Positions 52,378 through 60,840 of a stretch of DNA of 64,000 nucleotides are shown here, piece after piece (the first letter of the stretch is position 1; every line of letters starts with the position of its first letter). Source of the DNA: Bacillota bacterium (GTDB lineage: Bacteria; Bacillota; Bacilli; Paenibacillales; UBA4045); assembly GCA_023441055.1 (NCBI GenBank), contig JAEZQY010000036.1, forward strand, positions 77,019 through 141,018, read 5' to 3'. A program made the translations under genes and the position numbers. Below the pieces are notes generated by a model that did not search any database, was not told where the DNA came from, and saw only the letters and a program-made list of their open reading frames with translations.

Positions 52378-53301
52378 TTATTCGCTCTCCTTTGCTTCAT
52401 TCCTGTAATAAGCTTGCGTGATTTGTTGAAAAACAGCTTCCAGACTTGCAGTTTGAACAGTAATATCGGAAATTTGCCAAGAGGATCGCAGCAGCTGCTG
52501 CAGTAATAAGTCGGAATCTGCTGTTGTTAGTGTAACTTGATTGCCATTGAGATGAACGTCATTCACTCCTGACAGCTGTTCAAGCTGCTGCAGGTCCGGT
52601 ACAATGCCGGCCTTGAAGGTAATACGTCGAAGCGGCATCGATGACTTTAATTGCTCAGGTGTACCTTCTGCGATCAGCTCGCCTTGAGCGATCACCACGA
52701 TACGATCGGCTATCGTATCGGCTTCCTCCAGATAATGGGTAGTCAGCAATATCGTTTTACCGCTGTGAGCGAATGTCCGAATGACCTCCCAAAACCTTAC
52801 TCGTGAATCAACATCCATCCCCACTGTAGGTTCATCCAGCACGATCACATCGGGATCGCCTGCCAGTGCTACGGCAAAGGCTAGACGTCTTCTTTGTCCG
52901 CCTGACAAAGTGCTTGCCCGTTTGCTAGCTTCTTTCTCCAGGCCGGAAATCTGTAGCAGCCGATCAATGGAAAGCGGCTTTTTATAATACTGTCGAGTTA
53001 GCGAGATCGTCTCCCGCACAGTTAGTCCATCCATAATCGGACTATCCTGAAGCATGGCCCCGAGCATTTCCTTCAACTGCTTATGCCCGGCCGCTAAACC
53101 GTTGATCGTCACGGTGCCTGATGTCGCTTTAATTAGGCCGAGCATAATGGAAACCGCAGTCGTTTTGCCAGCGCCATTCGGTCCAAGCAAGGCAGTTACC
53201 TTTCCTTTTTCTAATGAGAGATTTAAACCGCACAGCGCCGACTGCGCGCCGTATGCCTTCTTTACATGGTTAAAAACAATAAAATCTGACATGACCATCA
53301 T
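52378..53301 (-). CDS. ABC transporter ATPase (YvfR-like)
   Basis: The 307-aa protein has Walker A GPNGAGKTT (40-48), signature LSGGQRRRLAFAVALAG and Walker B VIVLDEP, and a C-terminal extension of about 80 residues typical of ABC-2 exporter ATPases. First gene of the four-gene ATPase-permease-kinase-regulator set. Several in-frame start choices exist: TTG/ATG codons at residues 1, 2 and 4; the ATG at residue 4 (SDFIVFNHVKKAYG) agrees best with relatives. Confidence 0.9.
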   Translation of the reverse strand: MMVMSDFIVFNHVKKAYGAQSALCGLNLSLEKGKVTALLGPNGAGKTTAVSIMLGLIKATSGTVTINGLAAGHKQLKEMLGAMLQDSPIMDGLTVRETISLTRQYYKKPLSIDRLLQISGLEKEASKRASTLSGGQRRRLAFAVALAGDPDVIVLDEPTVGMDVDSRVRFWEVIRTFAHSGKTILLTTHYLEEADTIADRIVVIAQGELIAEGTPEQLKSSMPLRRITFKAGIVPDLQQLEQLSGVNDVHLNGNQVTLTTADSDLLLQQLLRSSWQISDITVQTASLEAVFQQITQAYYRNEAKESE

Positions 53302-53438
53302 CCTCCGTTGTATGGATTACCTTATGTCCTAATCTTATCGGATGATAGGAACAAGTTTCAGGGCAAAGTGTCAGCCATTTCGGATGACATTTGTCATTTC
53401 ATGAACATGCTATGATCTAGTAAAGCCAACAAGACAAC

Positions 53439-53480
53439 GAATTGGGGCCGCCCCTATAGGTATAGGATCGGCCCCAATTC
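53439..53480. terminator. Long perfect inverted repeat between genes
   Basis: GAATTGGGGCCG (53439-53450) and CGGCCCCAATTC (53469-53480) are perfectly complementary 12-bp arms. The element lies between the alpha/beta hydrolase stop and the start of the ABC ATPase gene, where a terminator for the hydrolase would be expected. No strong T-run follows on either strand, so the function is less sure. Confidence 0.5.
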
Positions 53481-53511
53481 GTCAGTCATTTATCTTATCT
53501 ATTAAACCTTT

Positions 53512-54399
53512 TCACCTACATAGTTCAATAATTTTCTTATTAATAATAGCTGCTTGCTCATGGTTAATCGCATGCCCAGCACCGTTAATGATCTTGTATG
53601 TGATCTTATTCTCCTCTAACCGCTTAATGGCCTTCGGATAATTGGATAGCCTATCATATTCCCCAATGAAGAATACAACCTTGTCCCTCAGCGCTTGCAG
53701 CTCGATGTCCGCATGGATCTCAATCTTGTGCTGCATCATCGATTTGTTATTGAAGTACTTGAGTAGATAATACCAGTGCTTCATCAGCATCTCATTATCC
53801 TCGAAGCTCGAGATGTCTGATCCGCTTAGCTTCTTCAATAGTTTCCTGCAGTTACGTTCAGACGGGAATAAGGCCTCAGGCAGGAATGCGGTCATCATCT
53901 TCGAGAACACCTCGAATTGGCTCGAGGGTATTCTACCTGCTAGACAGACTGCCTTATCGACCTTCATCGGTCTGTTCAGCGTATATAGATAGGCCAAGTA
54001 GGCTCCATAAGATACCCCGCAGATATTCGTCGTATCCAGGTTGAAGTGACCTAGGATCTCATCGATCCAAGTGACTTGGTTAAATTGCTTATAGTAATTA
54101 GAATTCGGCTCACTCTTCCCCGATCCTCCTATAGCATCAACAGCGATGAGATAGAATTGCTCAGATAACGCTTTGACATTATAAACCCACATCATGGCAG
54201 CATTATCGGCGGTTCCATGGAACAGGAGTAAGGGGGTATTGTGCGGATTGCCAACTGTAATAACATGGGTTAGACCATATGTCGTATCAATGTCCTGTTC
54301 TACATAGGCTACACCCCATGACTGTAATAGCGTATCATACGAGTCATGTACCAGCTGTCTACCTTGCGGGCTCTTGTACCTCTTCATTATCATCAACAT
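53512..54399 (-). CDS. Alpha/beta hydrolase
   Basis: The 295-aa protein has the alpha/beta hydrolase layout: oxyanion-hole LLLFHGTADNAAMMW, nucleophile Ser in CGVSYGAYLAYLY, acid near FFIGEYDRLSNYPKAI and His in NGAGHAINHEQ. The substrate is unknown. Starts at residues 1, 3 and 5 are all ATG; the likely ribosome site GGAAGG is provided by the tail of the NUDIX-derived fragment just upstream and fits the ATG at residue 3. It therefore borders the accessory region. Confidence 0.8.
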   Translation of the reverse strand: MLMIMKRYKSPQGRQLVHDSYDTLLQSWGVAYVEQDIDTTYGLTHVITVGNPHNTPLLLFHGTADNAAMMWVYNVKALSEQFYLIAVDAIGGSGKSEPNSNYYKQFNQVTWIDEILGHFNLDTTNICGVSYGAYLAYLYTLNRPMKVDKAVCLAGRIPSSQFEVFSKMMTAFLPEALFPSERNCRKLLKKLSGSDISSFEDNEMLMKHWYYLLKYFNNKSMMQHKIEIHADIELQALRDKVVFFIGEYDRLSNYPKAIKRLEENKITYKIINGAGHAINHEQAAIINKKIIELCR

Positions 54400-54400
54400 A

Positions 54401-54516
54401 CACCTTCCCTGGTGATCCAGTCATCCAACCTCTTACTTTCGTATATAAAAGCCGCATGCGCTATAACATCCTTGGCCTTCATGACCAGCGGCGACGAATT
54501 CTCCTCGTTGATATCC
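54401..54516 (-). pseudogene. Duplicated 3' end of the NUDIX gene
   Basis: These 116 bp match 55915-56031, the last ~35 codons of the NUDIX gene, at about 93-95% identity (for example CATCCAACCTCTTACTTTCG and GACGAATTCTCCTCGTTGAT in both). The copy lacks the start and the NUDIX box and has no proper stop. It brackets, with the intact gene, the 1.4-kb block carrying GIY-YIG and the structured RNA. Confidence 0.85.
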
Positions 54517-54518
54517 TA

Positions 54519-55418
54519 TTACTCTTCATCGATATCACTTTCAAATTTCTTTTCTTGATTCTGTTTGAAGGTCTTTCCATTGAAATCAACCCATTCTACA
54601 GGGCCCGCTGCCTGCCGACCAAGTACAACGGCAGTTGCAGCACTAATACTTGAAAAAATCGCATTGTCTTTGAACATGTAAAAGTCTCCATCGTCAATTA
54701 ATACACCTGTTGCCAATAGTTTATTTCTCAACTTAATCCATCCATGTGATATAGAACTTGATGTTTGTTTACTACTTTGAGAACCAGATAAAACGACATA
54801 ACCTTTATCTGTTTCAATTAATTGCGCTTTTACTTTCTTACTCTTAACTGTATAAACAATTGTACCCGTTGTCGATGGGTCTTTCTCCGTCAATGATTCT
54901 GGAGAGTTTATAATCGACGGTACCAAGAACATAAAGTTTACTACGGGTAGAATTAATTTTATTTGATCGAGAAAATACTCCATATCAGATATGTCTGCCT
55001 CTGGTAGTGTTGATAATTCTGGTTGAACAGAATTATCAATTTCTGCGGTTTTAGCTTCATTGGCCATTAAGATAAGTCTAGCTTCTAAAAACTTAATATG
55101 CGATTTTGTTAACATTTCATCTTTACTAATGAAAACGACAATTTCAATGAAATCTTTGTCCGAATCTGCGAGATGTTGTTTCAATCTTTTCCTTAGGTTC
55201 TCTGCTTCGCCGATATAAATTCGTTCATTATAGTTGTCACTACTGGGTAGTGATTTAAGAATGTAAACTCCTGGTCTATTAAATTCTACCCGATCTAAAA
55301 TCTTAGATAGCGAAGATCTCTGAGAATATACTGCCTTTCCAGACCAATTTCCAATTTCTATAGTTCTTGGTCCAGTTTCAGTACCGTCAACAAGAAATAT
55401 AGTTAATTTCTTCCCCAT
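54519..55418 (-). CDS. GIY-YIG nuclease with DUF4357
   Basis: The 299-aa protein has a GIY-YIG-type core near 49-130: RPGVYILKS, then RIYIGEAENLRKRLKQHLAD and FLEARLI with the catalytic Arg and Glu. The C-terminal region (GRQAAGPVEWVDFNGKTFKQ) is the DUF4357 motif common in such free-standing proteins. Biological role is unknown; relatives occur with restriction/modification or mobile DNA. The gene is AT-rich relative to the core genes and is bracketed by the NUDIX 3' duplication. Confidence 0.8.
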   Translation of the reverse strand: MGKKLTIFLVDGTETGPRTIEIGNWSGKAVYSQRSSLSKILDRVEFNRPGVYILKSLPSSDNYNERIYIGEAENLRKRLKQHLADSDKDFIEIVVFISKDEMLTKSHIKFLEARLILMANEAKTAEIDNSVQPELSTLPEADISDMEYFLDQIKLILPVVNFMFLVPSIINSPESLTEKDPSTTGTIVYTVKSKKVKAQLIETDKGYVVLSGSQSSKQTSSSISHGWIKLRNKLLATGVLIDDGDFYMFKDNAIFSSISAATAVVLGRQAAGPVEWVDFNGKTFKQNQEKKFESDIDEE

Positions 55419-55507
55419 GTCTTATCTCCTTATTAGATAATGCCCCTGATTTCTTCGATCCACAGCACTTAATACTCTTATTCAATTTCAATATGCTGTA
55501 AAATTTA

Positions 55508-55580
55508 TTGTCGGAGGGGTCTTCGTATGATATGATTTATTTAACGAAGACCAAGTGCTGCCAACACTTGGCCCCGACAA
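55508..55580 (+). ncRNA. Three-way-junction nucleic-acid element
   Basis: TTGTCGG-A-GG (55508-55517) pairs with CCCCGACAA (55572-55580), GGTCTTCGT (55518-55526) with ACGAAGACC (55544-55552), and AAGTG (55553-55557) with CACTT (55565-55569). The three stems abut to form a perfect three-way junction. All arms are uninterrupted apart from one bulged A. Strand is uncertain because the stems work on both strands. Possibly an untranslated RNA or antitoxin RNA. Confidence 0.45.
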
Positions 55581-55619
55581 TTGGCTTGGATGGGTTCCCC
55601 TTCTAAGTTGTTAAAAAGT

Positions 55620-55735
55620 CAAAGACCCACCTTCCACGTTGCCAAACTGGGGTGGGTTCTTACTTTGTTTGATAAACCAAAGCAATATATGTGAGGCTCA
55701 ACTCCTTCCGAAGGGAGACCATGCCCACCCAAGTT
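55620..55735 (+). ncRNA. Possible remnant of a type I (holin-like toxin) antitoxin locus
   Basis: GACCCACC (55624-55631) pairs with GGTGGGTTC (55651-55659), and CTCCTTCCGAAGGGAG (55703-55718) forms a second hairpin. The intervening TTTGATAAACCAAAGCAATA, GTGAGGCTCAAC and CCATGCCCACC resemble, from memory, the convergent antitoxin end of Firmicute loci annotated as putative holin-like toxin. No hydrophobic toxin ORF is present. The rest of 55740-55913 shows nothing recognisable. Confidence 0.35.
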
Positions 55736-55913
55736 TCAATTGTACTACCATTGTAATCCAAATCAGATATGCGCACGAGTGTTCTAGTTCTTGACCTGGT
55801 TTTTTATATTGAATGATCTTTCGGGGGTTTCATATATTCCAGAAAGAACGCTATTACTGACCAAGTTATAGCAATAACTCGCTAATCAAGGTTGAACCCT
55901 TGTCGTATAGGAC

Positions 55914-56399
55914 TCACCCTTCCCTGGTTACCCAGTCATCCAACCTCTTACTTTCGTATGTAAATGCCGCATGCGCTATAACATCCTTGGCCTTCATAAC
56001 CAGCGGCGACGAATTCTCCTCGTTGATATCCCGCAACAATACCCATTCATAACCCTCCGTATCATTGCTATACGCTAGGGCCGTCCCATTGTTCTCCGTC
56101 TTACACTCCACTTGGAAGAACAACGGAATATGCTGAACATGACTATGGTCGCCCAGGGTATATCGTACAATAAATTCGCTAAAACCCAGCGCCTTGCTCG
56201 CCACAATCTCCAGACCCGTCTCTTCCTTGAATTCTCTAGTTAATGCTTGGTCTACCGATTCATTAGGCTCTATTGTTCCTCCAGGCAGATCATATCTATT
56301 CCTATAGGGCCCAGCTGTTTTATGCACAACTAGGATTTTTCCTTCCATCTTACAGATCCCATAAACACCGACATGTCGATGCCACTTGTCATCACCCAT
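55914..56399 (-). CDS. NUDIX hydrolase
   Basis: The 161-aa protein carries an intact NUDIX box, GGTIEPNESVDQALTREFKE followed by ETGLEI, matching G-x5-E-x7-R-E-x-x-E-E-x-G. It hydrolyses a nucleoside diphosphate-linked substrate, unspecified. Its start overlaps the HD gene's end by 8 bp, so the pair forms a coupled unit. Its 3' end is duplicated at 54401-54516. Confidence 0.88.
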   Translation of the reverse strand: MGDDKWHRHVGVYGICKMEGKILVVHKTAGPYRNRYDLPGGTIEPNESVDQALTREFKEETGLEIVASKALGFSEFIVRYTLGDHSHVQHIPLFFQVECKTENNGTALAYSNDTEGYEWVLLRDINEENSSPLVMKAKDVIAHAAFTYESKRLDDWVTREG

Positions 56400-57009
56400 G
56401 CGTATCTTCGCCTCTCTCCAATGACTTGGGCAATAGCTTTTCGTCTATCGCTTTATTGACGATTGACATGGCGTACTCCCATAACGTTTCCGAGCCTTTC
56501 GAAATCTCTCGATTCCGATTGATAACCTGATCACTGTTAATATTATAAGTCTTCCACGTCTCCCCTTGATTAAAATAATTATGTATCATCGGTTGCAACC
56601 GATCCAATGATGTAGCGAACTTCGCTTCGTCCGTTTCCTTATGTTCGAACTCCAGCCATAGATCCATCATTTCATCTCGTTGGCGATCTGGCAATAACCC
56701 GAAGATCCGCTTCGCCGCTTGCAGCTCTCTCTCATATTTATCCTCATGCCCTTTGGTATCATACGCGAAGGTATCCCCCGCATCAATCTCCACCAAGTCG
56801 TGTATGAGAAGCATCTTAATCACTTTGAATAGATCGATATCTTGGTTAGAGTGGCCAGCTAATACAATGGCCATCATAGCAAGATGCCAGGAATGCTCTG
56901 CATCGTTCTCCAGTCGTTGACCATTGATCAATTTGGTCTTTCGTTCAATGGATTTGAGTTTGTCGATTTCTATCAAGAAATTTATTTGTTCTTGTAGTTG
57001 GTTGTTCAA
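56392..57009 (-). CDS. HD-domain hydrolase (YfbR/HDDC2-like)
   Basis: The 205-aa protein shows DAEHSWHLAMMA (first His), LLIHDLVEIDAGDTFAY (HD plus downstream acid) and a later Asp in SLDRLQP, the metal ligands of YfbR/HDDC2-type 5'-deoxynucleotidases. It is coupled to the NUDIX gene, suggesting nucleotide sanitation. Upstream lies repeat copy 3; a 36-bp piece of a similar HD gene occurs at 62898-62934. Confidence 0.85.
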   Translation of the reverse strand: MNNQLQEQINFLIEIDKLKSIERKTKLINGQRLENDAEHSWHLAMMAIVLAGHSNQDIDLFKVIKMLLIHDLVEIDAGDTFAYDTKGHEDKYERELQAAKRIFGLLPDRQRDEMMDLWLEFEHKETDEAKFATSLDRLQPMIHNYFNQGETWKTYNINSDQVINRNREISKGSETLWEYAMSIVNKAIDEKLLPKSLERGEDTHG

Positions 57010-57075
57010 TGTATTTACTCCTTGTACCGTGAGGTAGTTATTGATGTGACGTTTCTGTTTTCAAAACTTCCATTC

Positions 57076-57187
57076 AGCTTGGTTGTGCAGGTGTGACGCT
57101 GCTGCCACCTGGTCGATCTCTTCGACCAGTGCCAAGACCAAGGCGGCTTATCCGCCGATGCTTGAACACGTTGCTTCTTCTTAGCGG
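57076..57187 (-). repeat. attC-like repeat, copy 3 (one end lost)
   Basis: The right end (GCGGCTTATCCGCCGATGC, TTGAACACGTTGC on the + strand) and the inner hairpin match copy 4 (GCGGCTTGTCCGCCGATGC, GTGAACACATTGT). TGGTCGATCTCTTCGACCA forms another hairpin. The left end diverges before the CCGGCCGCG block, so the GTTAGRC end is missing. The membrane-protein stop lies 11 bp from the right end. Confidence 0.6.
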
Positions 57188-57197
57188 TGCTTTCACT

Positions 57198-57824
57198 TTA
57201 TTCATAATGTACTTCTAGTCCCTCTATCGAATATAAGTCTAAATATTTGAAATAAATAGATTTAATCGCAAACCAAGCGCATTGTACTAACACTACTGAC
57301 ACGAAAGCGCCGATAAATGAAAACCAAAAGTCTTCACCAATCTTCACATAAGAACTCTTCATCAAATTAAGATACACGTAAAATTGACTATCGTTTAAGA
57401 TAAATAATAATCCGAACATAATAAATAACCATCTTGAAAGCAGCAAAAGCCTAATATGACTTCCTCTGTTACCACGAAACAGAATATCTTTTGTTTTCGT
57501 GTTTCTATTTACGTTTCTTCGCTGAGAAGAATTTTCTGAAATGTTACTTATGAGAGCATGTACAACTACGGTGAAAAGATGAAAAACGAACAAAAAAGAG
57601 CAAATTATTAATAGATATACTAGTAATAGATCAATCACCGCTCCGATAAAAATCAAGTATTCTAATTTTATACTAGAAATTAGAATATCAATTTTCATAG
57701 GCAAAACGATTTTTATTAAACATCCAAGTATTATGATAACAAGAAATAGTTCAGGAGATTTATATAGTTCTCTAATATGACCTAATAAGTTTTTTACATC
57801 TTTCGAAGAATTAATTGAATCCAT
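57198..57824 (-). CDS. Hypothetical multi-pass membrane protein
   Basis: The 208-aa protein has four hydrophobic segments (about 28-47, 55-85, 130-150 and 165-190) with a basic cytoplasmic loop (NSSQRRNVNRNTKTKD). I recognise no family. The gene is about 30% GC, far below its surroundings, and is flanked 36 bp upstream by copy 4 and 11 bp downstream by copy 3 of the repeat, a cassette-like arrangement. GGGAGAATAGT precedes ATG 57824. Confidence 0.6.
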   Translation of the reverse strand: MDSINSSKDVKNLLGHIRELYKSPELFLVIIILGCLIKIVLPMKIDILISSIKLEYLIFIGAVIDLLLVYLLIICSFLFVFHLFTVVVHALISNISENSSQRRNVNRNTKTKDILFRGNRGSHIRLLLLSRWLFIMFGLLFILNDSQFYVYLNLMKSSYVKIGEDFWFSFIGAFVSVVLVQCAWFAIKSIYFKYLDLYSIEGLEVHYE

Positions 57825-57859
57825 ACTATTCTCCCTTCATAATGGTCTTAAGCAATTGC

Positions 57860-58011
57860 GTCTAACGTTTGGATGTAAGGTTCGTTAGGACCAGCCGCAA
57901 TGAGGTTAGGTGGTGCAGGTGTGTCTCGGCTATCTCTTCCTCGACTTTTCTTCCGGGACCGAGGCGGCTTGTCCGCCGATGCGTGAACACATTGTTATGT
58001 GAAGTCCCCGC
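57860..58011 (-). repeat. attC-like repeat, full copy 4
   Basis: On the minus strand the element begins GCGGGGACTTCACATAAC (58011-57994), has an inner GGCGGACAAGCCGCC hairpin, passes CCTAACCTCATTGCGGCTGG and ends ACGTTAGACGC, with GTTAGAC at 57866-57860 matching GTTRRRY. Arms near the ends are complementary. The next gene starts 36 bp further. The first 18 bp are an inverted copy of 59684-59701. Confidence 0.7.
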
Positions 58012-58065
58012 CTTCCATATACGCTTTCTATGTCTAAAGCAAAATTCATTTTGTATTTAAATGAA

Positions 58066-59646
58066 TTAATTTAAGTAATTTTTAGAGACCCTTTCCAGAG
58101 TTTGAAAGGTATTAAGTACACCTTCTCGTAAATCCTCATTAATAAAAATAAGAAATATATTTACTAATACAAGTACTATGAATAAAGAAAGAAATTTAAT
58201 TAATTTCTTTTGTCCTTGTAGTTTTACTAGAATAATAAAAAGTAATAACATTCCAATAATTAAATTGATTTTTATAACTGTGGTAGCAATACCATCTATT
58301 TGAGGATCAATTAACTGTTTAAATAAATCGACTATTTGTGTAATCGCTGGTATAGCGAGTATTATAGCAAAGACTTGGATTAGCAGATCGCGTTTTTCTT
58401 TTTGTCTGTTTTCTTCTTCTTTATAATTTAAATTTCTAAGTTCAATTATTTTTTCAATTTTCTTAATTTGATTTTCCAATTCTTTATACAATTTATCAAT
58501 TTCGAATATATTTATTACGTTAAGGCTAAGTTTCGATCCGCGATTTAACTGAAAGTCAAAAGTAGTTCTATCAAAGTGTAAATCTAATAAACTTGAATGA
58601 ATCTCTAACAAAGCACCACTCGATAAATTAAATAAATCAAGCTTTCTTAAGTATCGAATTTTGTCTATTATATTATATTTATCTATTAGATAGTGTTCTA
58701 ACAGAATAAGTATTAGAGTGAAGTTTCTAATGTTATTGTGTTCAATTTTTTTTGATATGTCTGTTCTTCGGTCATTTTCTAATCCAAATGATACGCAATA
58801 GTTTCTATGTATCCAAAGCTTTTCAACTACTGAAAAACTCAGGTTTACTGGAACATGTACAGATTTTTCATTAAATACATATGAAGCAGATCGACTTTCA
58901 ATTAACCTAAAAACATCCCAATGACTAAATACAGGTGAATTATCATGTGAATTATCCATATAGGACAAGTAATAGCACTCATAACTTTCAGAATATAAAT
59001 AGTAAGTAAATTCTTCCTTTATAAAGCTTTCAACAAATTCCATCATCATTCGATTTAATGATAAATCCCACGTTTTAAGATCACTTATTTGAATCCCTAT
59101 GTATTCCAAATCATCAGAATTTAATATCTCATCATTAACATTTTCTGCCTTAAGTCTTAATTTCCCATAAAATAACTTGTCAATTAATATGTATTCAGCA
59201 TCATTCCATATCTTAACTTTACTAATAGATTGCGCGCTCATATTTTCATGAAAATTATAGATATAATTAATAGAAAATAACCCGTTTTCAAAAAACGTAA
59301 TGAATGATTCAACTTCTACTTCTGTAGAATCAATATATCTGATATTAAAACTCGGTAGAATGATTCTACAGACATCAAATGATAGATTTCTCTCTATTAC
59401 TAGTGAATGATCATCTTCAAAACAGTAGTCAAATATCTCTCTACGATATTTAATAAGTTCTTTATCTTTAGGGCTAAACACTAATCCCCCATCGCCAATT
59501 CTGAATATCGCCCCACTTTCAAATTCTTGTTGAGCTAAAAAATGCATATTGATACTAGATGGTTTTAGATGATTGTTTATCTTTCCAAATGAGATCCCAA
59601 TATATTTATTAAACTTAACAGAATTCATTTGTGTGATACTGTTCAT
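58066..59646 (-). CDS. Unknown large protein with coiled coil and C-terminal membrane segments
   Basis: The 526-aa protein has a soluble region of about 380 residues with no recognised motif, a predicted coiled coil near 385-425 (ELENQIKKIEKIIELRNLN, EEENRQKEKRD) and three C-terminal hydrophobic segments (FAIILAIPAITQIVDLF, INLIIGMLLLFIILVKL, FLSLFIVLVLVNIFLIFI). A sensor region joined to membrane helices is reminiscent of some abortive-infection effectors, but that is only analogy. The gene is very AT-rich and is flanked by an 18-bp inverted repeat (57994-58011 and 59684-59701). AGGAGGAATC precedes the ATG. Confidence 0.6.
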   Translation of the reverse strand: MNSITQMNSVKFNKYIGISFGKINNHLKPSSINMHFLAQQEFESGAIFRIGDGGLVFSPKDKELIKYRREIFDYCFEDDHSLVIERNLSFDVCRIILPSFNIRYIDSTEVEVESFITFFENGLFSINYIYNFHENMSAQSISKVKIWNDAEYILIDKLFYGKLRLKAENVNDEILNSDDLEYIGIQISDLKTWDLSLNRMMMEFVESFIKEEFTYYLYSESYECYYLSYMDNSHDNSPVFSHWDVFRLIESRSASYVFNEKSVHVPVNLSFSVVEKLWIHRNYCVSFGLENDRRTDISKKIEHNNIRNFTLILILLEHYLIDKYNIIDKIRYLRKLDLFNLSSGALLEIHSSLLDLHFDRTTFDFQLNRGSKLSLNVINIFEIDKLYKELENQIKKIEKIIELRNLNYKEEENRQKEKRDLLIQVFAIILAIPAITQIVDLFKQLIDPQIDGIATTVIKINLIIGMLLLFIILVKLQGQKKLIKFLSLFIVLVLVNIFLIFINEDLREGVLNTFQTLERVSKNYLN

Positions 59647-59683
59647 ATGATTCCTCCTTGAACCACATTCAACATTTTTTTCT

Positions 59684-59797
59684 GCGGGGATTTCACATAA
59701 CTGCTGAATTCACGCACATATTCGATTTACACGAATCTAATTGGGTATTTGTGAATTCGTGAATGATAATCATGTTGTGGGGTTTGCGCTGTTATAC
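59684..59797 (-). repeat. AT-rich attC-like hairpin element
   Basis: The + strand holds GCGGGGATTTCACATAAC (59684-59701), GAATTCAC (59706-59713), ATTCG (59720-59724), CGAAT (59731-59735), GTGAATTC (59751-59758) and GTTATAC (59791-59797). The arms nest as one imperfect hairpin of about 100 bp with AAC/GTT ends. It differs in sequence from the other copies but shares its left 18 bp, inverted, with copy 4. The rest of 59798-59956 shows nothing recognisable. Confidence 0.5.
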
Positions 59798-59956
59798 GCG
59801 AATAATAATTATATGTAGACCTAATATAATCTTAATTCGGTGGCATTCCCTATATCCCTCTCCATTCTTTCAAAAAATCTCAAAAATCGTAATTATTCGG
59901 GATTAGATACAGTTTCATGACAGCACAAATCGACAGAGCCTGCCCCTAACAAAAGA

Positions 59957-59977
59957 AACCCGCCTTTTAAGCGGGTT
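59957..59977 (-). terminator. Terminator, probably of rpiA transcript
   Basis: AACCCGC and GCGGGTT arms with a TTAAAAG-type loop, followed on the minus strand by TCTTTTG. It is 180 bp beyond the rpiA stop; 59978-60156 otherwise shows nothing I can identify. Confidence 0.65.
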
Positions 59978-60156
59978 GTAATCGAACTAAATCCATTTAT
60001 ATTTATTCAACAATCTTCACATCTTAAATCTCCCAGGTTCGGCTTGGAAGCCTAGTAGATCACGATTGATCCTAAGCATAGGTACATTCCACCGGTAGTC
60101 ACATTTCACATATGTATAACTACCCCGATGTACCGCACCTCATAATCAGAATATTT

Positions 60157-60825
60157 CTATCCTGTCAGTTCTCGAATATCGCCATTCACACTTCCAACTA
60201 TAACCTTGCTTGTCATGTTCACGAATAAACCATTATCCACAACACCTGGGATTACATTGATCTGATCGTGAAGTTGTTCAGGATTTACAATCTCGTTGAA
60301 CCGACAGTCCACTATGAAATTGCCATTGTCCGTCTCATAGGGCATGTCATTAACTATTCTTAAGATTGGTTCACAATCGAGTTGACGTAGCTTATCGATT
60401 GTTACTTCATATCCAAATTTAACAATCTCAATGGGTAAGGGGAACGCGCCTAATCGTTCGACCAGTTTATTTTCATCGACCACAATAAGGAGTTGTTTAC
60501 TTGCAGCAGCCACGATCTTCTCACGTAATAACGCTCCCCCGCCACCCTTAATCAAGTTCAAGTGAACATCAACTTCATCAGCACCATCAATCGTAATATC
60601 GGTTTCCTTAATTTCTGCGAATGAGACTAATGGAATACCAAGCTTCTTAGCCAATTCTTCAGATTCAATGGATGTGGCAATCGCCTTGATGCGGAGTCCT
60701 TCCTGAATGCGCACACCTAATTTGTGAATCGCCCAATAAGCAGTTGAGCCTGTACCTAGACCCACAATCATCCCATCTTGAATGTCATCAACAGCTCGTT
60801 CAGCAGCAATTCGTTTGGCATCCAT
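60157..60825 (-). CDS. rpiA: Ribose-5-phosphate isomerase A
   Basis: The 222-aa protein shows GLGTGSTAYWAIHKLG, ATSIESEELAKKLGIPL, DITIDGADEVDVHLNLIKGG and GGALLREKIVAAASKQL, the phosphate loop and catalytic acids of RpiA. It interconverts ribose-5-phosphate and ribulose-5-phosphate. RpiA is uncommon in Bacillus, which uses RpiB, so this may be an additional acquired gene. It follows the kinase gene by 15 bp and is likely co-transcribed. Confidence 0.95.
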   Translation of the reverse strand: MDAKRIAAERAVDDIQDGMIVGLGTGSTAYWAIHKLGVRIQEGLRIKAIATSIESEELAKKLGIPLVSFAEIKETDITIDGADEVDVHLNLIKGGGGALLREKIVAAASKQLLIVVDENKLVERLGAFPLPIEIVKFGYEVTIDKLRQLDCEPILRIVNDMPYETDNGNFIVDCRFNEIVNPEQLHDQINVIPGVVDNGLFVNMTSKVIVGSVNGDIRELTG

Positions 60826-60840
60826 ACGCCTACCTCCAGC

